From positions 1 through 64,000 of the forward strand of contig JAQFVV010013305.1 in the NCBI GenBank assembly GCA_028023455.1: DNA of 64,000 bases. Reading direction: 5' to 3'. The notes under the pieces are model-generated. The model had not been told where the DNA came from. It searched no databases and saw only the letters and a program-made list of their open reading frames with translations. Positions 13,116 to 22,792 of the stretch are shown piece by piece (positions within the stretch are counted from its first letter, which is position 1; each line of letters begins with the position of its first letter). Source of the DNA: Epiperipatus broadwayi. Its lineage: Eukaryota > Onychophora > Udeonychophora > Euonychophora > Peripatidae. A program made the position numbers and the translations under genes.

Positions 13116-13472
13116 ATGTCTGTGAATAAAATATCCTGCAATCCCCACACCTTACGTGCTTGTTTACTATGCTCCATGGTTAAAACTTTTGAACAGTTTG
13201 AAAATAGTGGCTGTGAAAATTGCGATAGATACCTAAGAATGAAAGGAAATCGCGAAGCTGTATCTGAATACACTAGCTCTATTTTTGATAAACTTATTGT
13301 AGTATCCAGTCCCAAAGAACGATGGGTTGCCAAATGGCAGATGGTTACTCGTTATGCTAAAGGTTGTTATGCTGGTACGGTGTCAGGAAGTCTTCCACCA
13401 GAGATTGCTTGGGAGTTAAAAAGGCAAGGTATCCTCTATCCAGCATTGGAAAATAAAAACCTCAAATCATAA
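13116..13472 (+). CDS. SUPT4H1: Transcription elongation factor SPT4 (DSIF small subunit), intronless
   Basis: The 118-residue product matches the usual length of about 117 for animal SPT4 and aligns end to end with it. SPT4 pairs with the SPT5 NGN domain to form DSIF, which controls RNA polymerase II pausing and processivity in the nucleus. The zinc-binding cysteines are all present: C16 and C19 in LRACLLCS, C33 and C36 in GCENC. These positions equal the human ones. Other family blocks are YLRMKGNRE (human YLQMKGNRE), YTSSIFD (CTSSSFD), WVAKWQ (WVSKWQ), the G-x-YA-x-x-VSG-x-LP segment and ELKRQGILY. The ATG at 13,116 gives the expected 15 residues before the first Cys. Vertebrate homologues have several introns and this one has none, so it is either an intronless host gene or an intact retrocopy. 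No poly-A remnant or target duplication was found. Family identity is secure. Functional status is inferred from the intact frame and conserved cysteines. Confidence 0.93.
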   Translation: MSVNKISCNPHTLRACLLCSMVKTFEQFENSGCENCDRYLRMKGNREAVSEYTSSIFDKLIVVSSPKERWVAKWQMVTRYAKGCYAGTVSGSLPPEIAWELKRQGILYPALENKNLKS

Positions 13473-13625
13473 TGCGATCCTAAAAACTTTTGCGTATATA
13501 TTTTGATTTTTTTTAAAGTATGAAATTTTAACTGATGTCAAATTTTTAAATATTCAATGTTATATAATTTTCAAGTGAATATATTATATATCCATTTACT
13601 TTTTTTAAATAACTGTAAATAGGAA

Positions 13626-13631
13626 AATAAA
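13626..13631 (+). terminator. Candidate polyadenylation signal for SPT4
   Basis: AATAAA lies about 150 bp after the SPT4 stop codon, followed within 15-25 bp by TTTTTGTAATT, a plausible U/GU-rich element. In AT-rich DNA this hexamer is common, so the call depends on position. Confidence 0.45.
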
Positions 13632-14530
13632 TGTCATATTTTTGTAATTCCAGTATATATGTAATCATGTTTAATATAAACTAATTTTGATGAATTTAAA
13701 AAATAATCAGCACCATTTCTATTAATATATTCTATAGGGAGGAGCAGAGATTGAATGTCGGAATGCGTTATATTTAATATTTTACTTTTCAAAAAAAAAA
13801 CCCGAATGATTATTGCTCGGGAGTTTAGGTTATGTGACATTCGAGCGTCAAAGTAATAGACTGAACTTCTGATCAATAACTTTCAATTTTAGAGTCCGTT
13901 TACCTTATTGTTAAACGTAGTTAGACAGTAGAGGTGGGGAGATGTTTGACTGTTGAATTCATTTTCTAAGACTGCATTCCAAACTAAAAGTATTTTAATT
14001 AATTCTATTGTATCATATATTCTGCTGTTATTTTGTATATATGTAAATAAGATAAGTTTATATGATTTACTTTTTTTTTTTTTTTATACATGTATATCTG
14101 AGCCCATAAATAATTTTATATTTACGGCTTATCAAATATGTAACGCTAAGAATATAAATCTTCACTGAACTTGTGAATTATCTTAGTCGCGTATTTGGAC
14201 AGGTTATTATTTGAATAATATATCTAATAAATATATGCAATCTTCTTCATGTGTGTATATATATTATACATGGCTCATGAGGCCATGATAGCACATCTGC
14301 TTGTTATACCTACAATTTTGTTTTGAATCTGGCTCAGGTAAACTTGATAATTATTTCGAGTTCTGATCAAGTTTAGTATTTTAGCTAGCTAACAATGCAT
14401 TGTGTGAGTATCTAAATATTTTTAGTTGGGAGTTAAACCAAGAATGGAAACTGTTAGAAGTCATCACCAACTGGTGACTGATAAGCCTGATAATTTGTGC
14501 TTTCCTCATTATTATTTCTTTATGAGAAAC
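13632..14530. other. Intergenic DNA, no gene seen
   Basis: AT-rich with a small hairpin (CCCGA at 13,801-13,805 against TCGGG at 13,817-13,821) next to a poly-A run. Nothing else was identified. Confidence 0.45.
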
Positions 14531-14540
14531 TGTTGGAGCT

Positions 14541-14643
14541 GTCAAGCGTTGGTGGCCTAGCGGTTAGCATAGCTGCCTTCCAATCAGCTGGTCCGGGTTC
14601 GCTCCCCGGGCAACGCAATTGACATATAAAATTAAAAAAAAAA
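14541..14643 (+). mobile_element. tRNA-Gly-derived SINE, copy 1
   Basis: Bases 14,546-14,617 look like tRNA-Gly(TCC). They begin GCGTTGGTGGCCTAGCGGT (A box TGGCCTAGCGG), have an anticodon loop CTTCCAA, a B-box-like GGGTTCGCTCCCC, and end CAACGCA. The tail is ATTGACATATAAAATT followed by a run of A. Near-duplicated flanks GTTGGAGCT-GT (14,532-14,542) and GTTGGAGCTTGT (14,646-14,657) look like a target-site duplication, so this is a retroposed SINE rather than a tRNA gene. The leading GTCAA before the tRNA part is shared (as GTCAG) with copy 3 at 62.2 kb, and the GACATAT-A(n) tail with copies 2 and 3. Confidence 0.75.
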
Positions 14644-14734
14644 CGGTTGGAGCTTGTGCTTTGCAATAGCTTTATTTTTACAATTGCCTTACACGAAAGA
14701 TACTCTGATGAGAAGGAATCGATTAATAGCTTAT

Positions 14735-15225
14735 TAAAAGTTTTGACTAATTAAAGGCGATTTGAACACAGCCTTTCAAGCTCCCTTCGGCTATCCATTT
14801 CATCATTTATAACTGATACACATGACCCCATACATGTTTTAATACAGCCTTTCAAGTTCCCTTCGGCTATCCACTTCATCATTTATAACTGATACACATG
14901 ACCACATACATGTTTTAATACAGCCTTTCAAGTTCCCTTCGGCTATCCACTTCATCATTTATAACTGATACACATGACCACATACATGTGAAAAGGGTAA
15001 ATGATTCGCTATCTTAATATAAACTGAGCACATTATATATATATGGAAGATGGTGATCTGGACCAACTGAGTGCTGGTTCAGCACAATATATATATATAT
15101 TGGAAACCATTTACTTTTTTCACATGTATGTGGTCATGTGTATTGGTTATATAAGATGTAGTGGATAGCTGAAGGGAGCTTGAAAGTATGTGTTCAAATT
15201 TTCTTTAATTATATCTAAGATTCAA
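14735..15225. repeat. Foldback element with three 77-bp tandem units in one arm
   Basis: The left arm starts near CTAATTAAAGGCGATTTGAACA and carries three tandem copies of a unit of about 77 bp (from about 14,770, 14,847 and 14,924), each containing CCTTTCAAG, CCCTTCGGCTATCCA and TGATACACATGACC. The right arm (about 15,110-15,225) is the inverted copy once only: CACATGTATGTGGTCATG, GGATAGCTGAAGGGAGCTTG, TGTTCAAATTTTCTTTAATT. The loop has GGTGATCTGGACCAACTGAG and GTGCTGGTTCAGCA, which recur in the element at 51.96-52.54 kb. It encodes nothing and looks like a non-autonomous foldback family. Confidence 0.75.
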
Positions 15226-16331
15226 TATATTTCAATATACTTGTATTTAAATAAAAGTTTTGATATATGTATATCTTGGTTTTCATATTGAATTGTAAGA
15301 CATATAGAAAGCAAAGATCAATGGGTTTTTTTATGATGGCTACCCGATTTACATTTAGCTCTTTTGTGTGTTTGGGAGTTTAGATGCTTGCTTACATTTT
15401 GAATTAATTTATATTGCTTTACAAATATTTTTTGAATTTATATCAAGATAATTTGTGTATGTTATACTTTATGCATAAGGTTCCATCCAGTTTCTTTTAT
15501 ATTTTTATTTAATTTTCATTTTTAATTTGTGTTATTTTATCTTTAAATAAATTGATCTCATTTTAAAGTAAAATAAAAAATTTTGATCTTATCATGCATT
15601 CTGCAGTTCATTGTGGTTGTTGCTATCTTGATAACTTATACTCAGAAGAATGTGGAAGGAACGGAACTATCTTGATTATTTCAGATGGCATGTGAAGTCT
15701 TCTTCAAACAATAAAATCAGATAGTTATATCTTTCTTCTGAACAGTTTTCATGATCTTTTATTACAATATAATATTTAAAAATTCTTTTAAAAAGTGATT
15801 AAAATATAACTTTGTGTAAAAATATTATATAGATACAGATCAAGATAATGAATTAAATTATTACGAGCTTTAAGAAATGAATATCTTCTATTTTAGATGC
15901 CTTTTTTGGGTGGGAAGAGGGATATATTACTGGTAATAAAAAAATATATGAGGTTTTTTGTAATCAGTCACATTCTAAACATAAGCAAATCAAAAATGTG
16001 TAACAAGTGAAGAATTTGTTGGTGTTTTTTTTTTTTTTTGTATGTGTATGTGTAAAATAGAGAAAGCTCCTTAACTATGATTTTAGCATTAGAGAATGAG
16101 AATTTATTGAGCTTAAGGGAAATATGGTTATTGCAATAGTCCACTAAACTATTTATTTTTGGAAAGTAGATTAAAAAGCATGAATAAATTTAAATGATTG
16201 ATACTTTTAACATGGTGGGAAGTTGTTTTTAATATTTTAATATTATTTGTGTTGAAAAAGTACATAATTCTTGAAAAACATTTATTAATTTTACCATAGT
16301 AAAAATTAAAATATTTTATGTCTTAATGTTT
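15226..16331. other. AT-rich intergenic DNA, no gene seen
   Basis: No domain-bearing ORF, tRNA or paired repeat was identified. Only poly-T runs such as 16,026-16,039. Confidence 0.5.
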
Positions 16332-16551
16332 GTATTTGTTTACTAAGATAGTAGTAAAAAGAAAAAATGATAGTTTATGTAAAATATGTTGTTTTTCACT
16401 CGAGTGGTCAGCACAACTGCTTTACAAGCAGTTGTCCCGGGTTTGCTTCCAGACCGATGCTTTGACACATGAAAAAAAAACAAATACAAACACCATGTTT
16501 TACATAAACTATCCATTTTTCTTTTTACTACCATCTTAGTAAACAAATACT
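16332..16551. repeat. 60-bp inverted repeat enclosing a tRNA-like SINE
   Basis: Left arm 16,332-16,391 and right arm about 16,493-16,550 are reverse complements over about 58-60 bp with only a few mismatches. Each carries TTTGTTTACTAAGAT, GTAGTAAAAAGAAAAA and GATAGTTTATGTAAAA in its own orientation. The loop of about 100 nt is the SINE copy described separately. A transcript would fold into a long hairpin presenting the tRNA-like part. Confidence 0.8.
16393..16490 (+). mobile_element. tRNA-derived SINE, copy 2 (diverged)
   Basis: The copy reads CACTCGAGTGGTCAGCAC (A-box region), a perfect stem-loop around AACTGC-TTTACAA-GCAGTT (anticodon arm), GGGTTTGCTTCCAGACC (B-box position), then ATGCTTTGACACATG and a run of A. 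The tail matches those of copies 1 and 3. The first acceptor strand is lost. It lies inside a 60-bp inverted repeat. Confidence 0.6.
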
Positions 16552-16601
16552 TTTCCATAAAGAACAAGACAAAACAAATGCTTTTCCATAAAGAACAAGA
16601 C
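16541..16601. repeat. Tandem duplication, 31-bp unit, two copies
   Basis: Two direct copies of a unit containing ACAAAT(A/G)CTTTTCCATAAAG followed by AACAAGAC lie head to tail and overlap the outer end of the right arm of the SINE-bearing inverted repeat. They differ by one substitution and one base of length. Confidence 0.8.
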
Positions 16602-17726
16602 AAAATGAAAATATTATATTACATAATTTTTTTTTTAAATATTCAAATAAATTTTATTATAATGTCTCATAATTCAAATAAGTTAATCTATATCATTAAT
16701 TTGTGAATTCAAAAAATAATTACTTTTTTTTAACTGCAATTCATTTTTTCTTGTCTTTATATCCAAATAATTAACAATATACTTACTTTAAATAATTTTG
16801 CCTATATATATACATACAGTCTTTACTTACTATCTATATTCTAGGATGCATTCATTTACATGACCTCATGACTATGTAAGAACAGGTTTATAATTTTTTT
16901 TTTATTTCTTAATCTTAAGTTATGTGCTTATATGTTTTTAATTCCATTGCAATTTCATTAATTTTTTCAATTTTAAATATTCTATGTAAATATTTTCAGT
17001 GTTAGTTTTTCAAGAATATGTTTTTGTTTTGATATATAAATGAGGGAACAAGTAATGACTGACTGAGTGAGTTTGTATTTGCTTTTCCAAAAAGCTATTC
17101 ATACTTATTGTAATATTATAGAAGAAAATAGTGTATAAATGCAGTTATAATATGTACAGTATAAATAAACTGTACTTTACTAGACGTGTACATGAAATGA
17201 TAATCTTATTTGTGATAGATAGCAAAAATGTATGCTAAAAAATATTACTGGGAATCTAATGCCTCATTTTCCTATAGGACCAGCAATTTTATATTCACAT
17301 TTTCTGCATTCATGGAGTTTTCTAGGAATTTAATTGAATTTGTATATAAAAAATGATCAAAAAAATGCTATTTTTAGTGTATATATTGTACCGGTCAGCT
17401 TTGTATGATCATTCAACAAGAATTGGAATCTGAGCGAAAGTACCTTAAACCAATCATTCCAGAGATACTCAAGTCAGAGGCAATCAGGAATTCAGCCCTA
17501 TTTGCCCATTCTCTAAATTCATAACCCTATGAACAATGCCTCTGATGATATCATGAATTTCATTTGTTCCAGTCCCGGAGACACAGCAGAGAGGCAAGAG
17601 ATCTTTAGGGAAAATGATAAATTACGTACTTAATGACCCCTCATTTAAGAAGAAATCTTCCTATTTATGTTGGCTAGCATGATATAATGGAGAGCATTGA
17701 TTATAATATACAGCAACCATCCACGG
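16602..17726. other. Intergenic DNA with a GC-richer block
   Basis: Mostly AT-rich. Bases of about 17,390-17,640 are visibly richer in G+C than the neighbourhood. On the minus strand they hold an open stretch of about 45 codons with the phrase GTGTNEIHDIIRGIVHRVMN. I could not assign it. It may be a decayed exon or transposon piece. Confidence 0.35.
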
Positions 17727-17837
17727 TGCGCATGTACTAAACATCCAGTCAAAGAATTATTGAAATCAATCACTTGTGGAATGTTTATAATACTATTAAT
17801 CGAATTATTGAGGACTCACAGTTAAGTAACTACATAT

Positions 17838-20541
17838 TGAAACAGTAAGGTCTGCTTGCAGATCTTCGTTTCACCTTTTCTTACCTATTTCCTACTCTCA
17901 TACCTTAGTTTGAACCCCAATCTATAGTAGTGTGTCTGCAATACACTTATATACCGAAAATCCCGCCTAATTTTAAACCACGAGTACAATGCTCGTATTA
18001 TATATGTCATTCCCAAATAAATAAAAGACTATAGATTATGTATATGTTCACATAATTTTGATTTATTAAAAAGTAGGTTATATAAGTCGTAATTGCGCAC
18101 ACACTATGGTATGCATTTTAAAACATATCAAAATTATAATTTGTTAAAGTTATTTTGTTTGAATCTATTTACAAATATATTACTGTCGTAATGTATTTTG
18201 ATTTAAAATAAAACTCATTTAGTAAATATTCGTTTAGTAAATAGATTCAAATATTGCAAATTAAAAGTAAAATAATTTTCGTTTAATTTAATAAAAGTCA
18301 TTCCAAATATTTCTTTAAAATAAATCAGGGACAATAGTTTAATTAGTTAATATTATATAAGTTTATCTAAAAACAGCAGATGTCCACTTAAGGTTTTCTT
18401 TAATTAATAAAAGTAATTTTTAATTAAATCTAGTTTGTAATCCGAATGTCGACAGGGAAATTAACAAAAGAAATTAATTAATGTTGAATTCCTTTACACA
18501 TTGGGATAGACTTAATTACAGCTGATAAGTCCGATATATTTTTGTAATGCTCCAGGGCAGTCCTATTGTTAACGTCTACTATAAAAAGAAGGGTTTTCTT
18601 TTGTTCTCCAGTTTGTATTCTAATGTTTCTAAGAGAAAACATTCTGAGTTCTATTCAAAAATTTGCTAACCTTGACATGACAGAGTAGAGGCGTTAAGAT
18701 GGCTATGTCCCCTCGGAATAGTCAGCCGCTGCTCCAGACCATCGGAAGCTATCACATAGGGAATCCCGGAACTGCTGCTGCTGCCAAAAATATGAACATT
18801 TCCAGAGTTTGCTGTTAAATTATATAAAAACCTGCCGACCATCATTCTACCTAAATGCTTCTCCAGAGGTAACCCTAAATTAACCCAAGAACTCTTGTGA
18901 TTCCTACTAACATGCTATAGCTATTCTAAATTGTTTTCTGAAATTTCACATAACTTTATTATGTACTTCTTTAAAGTGTTCAAATATAATCAACCGTTTT
19001 GCTCTATCCTTGTGTTAATATTTTCTATTTATAAAGCTTTCTTTTATTTTATTATGATAATGTGTCAGAATCGTCTTTGACCGAGTGAACTATTCCCTTT
19101 ATTGAAAGTCAGATGCCGCTATTACGGCATATTTTAAATTTATAAGTTTCCAATTTTATTATCTTGAAAATCACTCGTTCGAGGGCGATTCTTTTCTTTA
19201 ATATAATATAATCACATAGTTTAAAATCTACATGTTATTGATTTTAATCTAATATAAGAGTATGTGCGAAGTCAATGGTTAAATGTGTCCCTTAATGCAT
19301 GATTGCGTATATAAATCTATACTTACTTTTTAAACCCGCAAGCATGCATTTTTCTATTTTAATTACCGTGTTCTACTTTAATTATAAAGTTCATCATTGA
19401 CGTCGAGAATGTGCGGACCCTTTTAAATGAATTTCGGGGAATTTGATTAGGCATTTCTCTTAATCCGAGTAAAACCCATTTAGTATGTTTTTATATACAC
19501 TAGTCTCATATTGCTGGTAAATGAATTGGTTGTTGAGACCGCTTTGTTTTATTTTTCCAAGGATTCTTTACACGGCAAAGTCCGTTCTTTTCGCTTATTG
19601 CAAGTTTCCAGGCAGAGGGTGTCCCAAATGACACCCCTGGGAATTAAACGCAATCGTCACACAGTCGCTAAGTTTCAGCTGTTCATAAAATACTTTCCTA
19701 CGGGTTAGCGGCGAGATGCCCTCCGTAATTATTCCAGATCTTCAATATTGTTTTATTTTATATTTATTTTACAAAGCATCCGTGACTTAAACGTGTCACA
19801 CCCTCCAACTTTAATAAATTCATTATCAGCAATACTGACCTCCCAATGCAACTCATTATTATTCTCAAATAAATGCTTTGATCCCATTCCCACTTTGTTG
19901 CTTAGTAAGCTTTAGTCCGTGCTATTCTCGAAATCAATAAATATTTTAGAACACTTAATTTTCAAATATTTTCTTAAACTTGTATAATTACTCAAAGCAC
20001 CTCGCACATGTTCCTATCTCGTCAAGCACATTATTGTAATGCTATTAGCCCGAGGAATAGAATATATCACTTTGTTTTAAAACCTTTTGTCATTTATTGA
20101 AATATAATGCCCACAATTATTTAATACGCGTCCTTGTCTCATATAAGCAGACAGTGGCGTTATATATATATTTTATTTAAATAAATTGTGAAATTATTTA
20201 AAACTAAATTTGATCTCTTATTTTATTTGATTCCTATCACTGTCTCGGTCTATATATATATATATTTTCTGCATTTCTTTTGTAAATCCATAGACATTAA
20301 TTAGCCACCCAAGCTTCTTTTAGTATAGAGTCTTTTGTTTCTCCCTGACCACCAGGCACCGGTCAAAGGTCATACTAGTTGTAGCATCAGATGCGTTATC
20401 ATGTAGGTGGCGCTGTGAAATTTGGGCTTTAGATTCGAACTTAGTATATCTAGAAGGCAACCCCTCTTAGAATGTTCAGTTACGTGTGTGGGGTTTGAAT
20501 TGTGCAGTGTGTTAGCGAGATAGACGATTCTGACTGTTACA
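17838..20541 (+). mobile_element. Unclassified 2.7-kb TG...CA transposon, copy 1
   Basis: The element begins TGAAACAGTAAGG and ends CTGACTGTTACA, so its terminal inverted repeats match at 10 of 12 positions (TGAAACAGTAAG against TGTAACAGTCAG). It is flanked by ATAT at 17,834-17,837 and 20,542-20,545. The paralogous tandem unit has a single ATAT at 20,805-20,808, which proves a 4-bp target-site duplication. The same 2.7-2.85-kb sequence occurs inverted at 28,720-31,567. No long ORF or recognisable transposase is present. An internal inverted repeat lies at about 18,158-18,252 (TTTGAATCTATTTAC against GTAAATAGATTCAAA). TG...CA ends with a 4-bp TSD fit Ginger-type DNA transposons (integrase-related) and also a very long solo LTR. 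I cannot separate these from the sequence. Confidence 0.85.
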
Positions 20542-20804
20542 ATATACATGTTTAATAAATACAAATAATAAGCCCATTTACATGCAATAACATAAGCTAA
20601 TATAGGTTTCATGTAATTGATAGTGATGATTTGTGCATTCTAAGTTATAAATTTACCTCTGTGCATTACATACGTAAATTATGATGGTATTAACATGATG
20701 CACATGTACTAAACATCCAGACAAAGAATTATTGAAATCGTTACTTGTGGAATGTTTATAATACTATTAATCGAATTAATGTGGACTCCCAGTTAAGTAA
20801 CTAC

Positions 20805-20808
20805 ATAT
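20805..20808. other. Empty insertion site (paralogous) for the 2.7-kb element
   Basis: In the second tandem unit, AACTACATATACATGTTT is continuous. In the first unit the same sequence is split after ATAT by the element and ATAT is repeated on the far side. This defines the element ends to the base. Confidence 0.88.
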
Positions 20809-20963
20809 ACATGTTTGATAAATACAAATAATAAGCCCATTTACATGTGGCAACATGAACTAATATAGATTTCACGTAATCGATAGTGATGATTCGAGCA
20901 CTCTAAGTTACAAATTTACCACTGCATTACAAACGTAAATTATGATGGTATTAAAGAATGCAC

Positions 20964-22784
20964 AAATAGCAATTTAACCTTTACATAAGGTATAACGGAT
21001 GACGACGAAAGTGCGGCTTAATATACTAATTGAGAAAAGATCAAATTTACATTAGATGTGTAATGCTAACGCTTCGATAGAGATGTGAAGTTAATGACCA
21101 TGAAAAAGCATGTACACAAAATAAACCTTATATATATATATAATTATTTTATATTACGGTGAGCATGTGTTTAAACAAATATTACAAATTTTATTGAATT
21201 AACAATCATACATTATAAAAAATAAACAATCTGTTATAAGCATATTAAAGATTGTTTAAATGAGAGGGCAGGTTATTTAATTATGCTTTACCATGACATT
21301 TCTAATACATAATAATGAAGCTAGAATGGTTTACCAAGATCACAGCATTATGACTTGTAGATATAGTATGGGAGTATAAAATAATCATATGAAATTGCAG
21401 TGCTGACTGAGACAATAGCAATAGAAATTTTTTTTTTATATTTTCTCTTTGGGCCGAGAAGCTTCATAATTTGTTCACAAGTGTGAATATCTACCTGCAC
21501 ATGTGATAGGGCAGTATTTGGAGAAGTGTTTGGTAAGGGATGTCATGGTCCAAGTTTTCCGGGTTATCCCATGCAGAACCTCACTACAACCTAACATCAT
21601 GGTGGAGTCAGTGTTTCCAAACCTCTTTGAACAATTTCAAAGAAAAATCTGGGGTCTCTGGAGATTAGTTATGAAAAAGCAGTAATACGAAACTTCATAA
21701 TGCTATCATGAGTAAGCAACACTAAAATGAAGTTCAAGTCTTTAATGACACTGACATGTTAACTAAAGCCCTACTAAATTTAATAATGTCTAGTGTAATG
21801 ACATGATGAAAAGTAACCCATCCTTAAAGGTATGCGTATGACTTGAATAATGATTAGAATGTTAAAACTAGAAGGGTGAAAAATATTGTTCCCTTTAAAC
21901 AAACCCACTATGCTTAACAGTTATAATAATTATATAGCCAAATTATAATGCCTGATGGCGTTACAAATAAATGATTGATTATGAAGCAGAAATGGTAAGG
22001 TCATTAAATCTATTTTGAAGAATATAAATTATAGCCCAACCAGTAACATCAACAGGAAGGAATTGACAATTTTATAGTCTGCCATGAAACACATATAACC
22101 TTTAACAAGATTATTCAATCAAGTGTACCTTCATTTCGTAAGAAAACTTACATTGAAAGATTTAAGTATCCCATAATATCAGGACAAAAAATAAAATAAT
22201 ACAGGCTCGCTAGACTGAGTCATTAGCATATTAAAACCAAACTTGATTGCAATACATGATTAAAATAAAGTTAAGTTTGCTGCTATGACACAATGAAGAT
22301 GTAAATGGAGTGTGAAACCTAAGAGATATAGTTATAGGTTAGAGATTCACAAAGTTGTACACTTATGTTTTATATAAAGAGAGAGAGTCATAAGCTTAAC
22401 TATAATTATTAGAATTAGCCCTATATCACCAATTATTATATATGCAAAAAGTTACATTATAATTGAAAACAATTATAGCTAAATGACATGAGGTTAATAG
22501 TTCACTTTATCAGCATAGACAGGGTTACCTGCCAATGGCATGATGAGCGGGTTGATATTTATGATTAACAAACATGGAAAGCACAGTCAACAACAAAGTT
22601 CAGCTAAAATAATGGTTAGCATCATTCAAAAATTAGTTCATAGTTTCGTCAAGGCAATTCTCAAGTACGGATGGCAGGGTAGCGTAGAGATGATCTTGGA
22701 AAGACTGAGAACGTGAATTTCTTCCCTCTACTCGGGTCATATTATTAAAAATTTTAGTGACATGGGTTCTGTTAGCAACATTTC
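20964..22784. other. Intergenic DNA, no gene seen
   Basis: A 60-codon open frame at 21,503-21,685 lies in a less AT-rich patch (about 21,490-21,680) but has no motif I recognise. There is a (GA)n-like GAGAGAGAG at 22,379-22,387. Otherwise AT-rich and unassigned. Confidence 0.4.
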
Positions 22785-22792
22785 TCTTAAAA

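Larger units (their letters stand above)
17727..20963. repeat. 264-bp tandem duplication, first unit split by a transposon
   Basis: Unit A is 17,727-17,837 plus 20,546-20,698. Unit B is 20,699-20,963. Shared landmarks in order: GCATGTACTAAACATCCAG (GCACATG in B), GGAATGTTTATAATACTATT, AGTTAAGTAACTACATAT, AAATACAAATAATAAGCCCA, GATAGTGATGATT, CGTAAATTATGATGGTATTA. The 2,704-bp element at 17,838-20,541 interrupts unit A. Unit B is continuous through the same point (20,805-20,808). A few bases after unit B resemble the beginning of a third unit. Confidence 0.9.

Noticed and set aside
14546-14617. Functional tRNA-Gly(TCC) gene
   Set aside because: The acceptor and anticodon stems have mismatches, and the tRNA-like part is followed by the GACATAT-A(n) tail and flanked by a direct repeat, which marks a retroposed SINE.
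16330-16603. Frames on both strands across the SINE hairpin (69 and 86 codons)
   Set aside because: They arise from the inverted repeat and the tRNA-like sequence. The similar protein ends on both strands are a consequence of the palindrome.
19511-20612. Open frames inside the 2.7-kb element (65 and 80 codons) as transposase
   Set aside because: They are short, not conserved as frames in the second copy, and the 80-codon frame crosses the element boundary.
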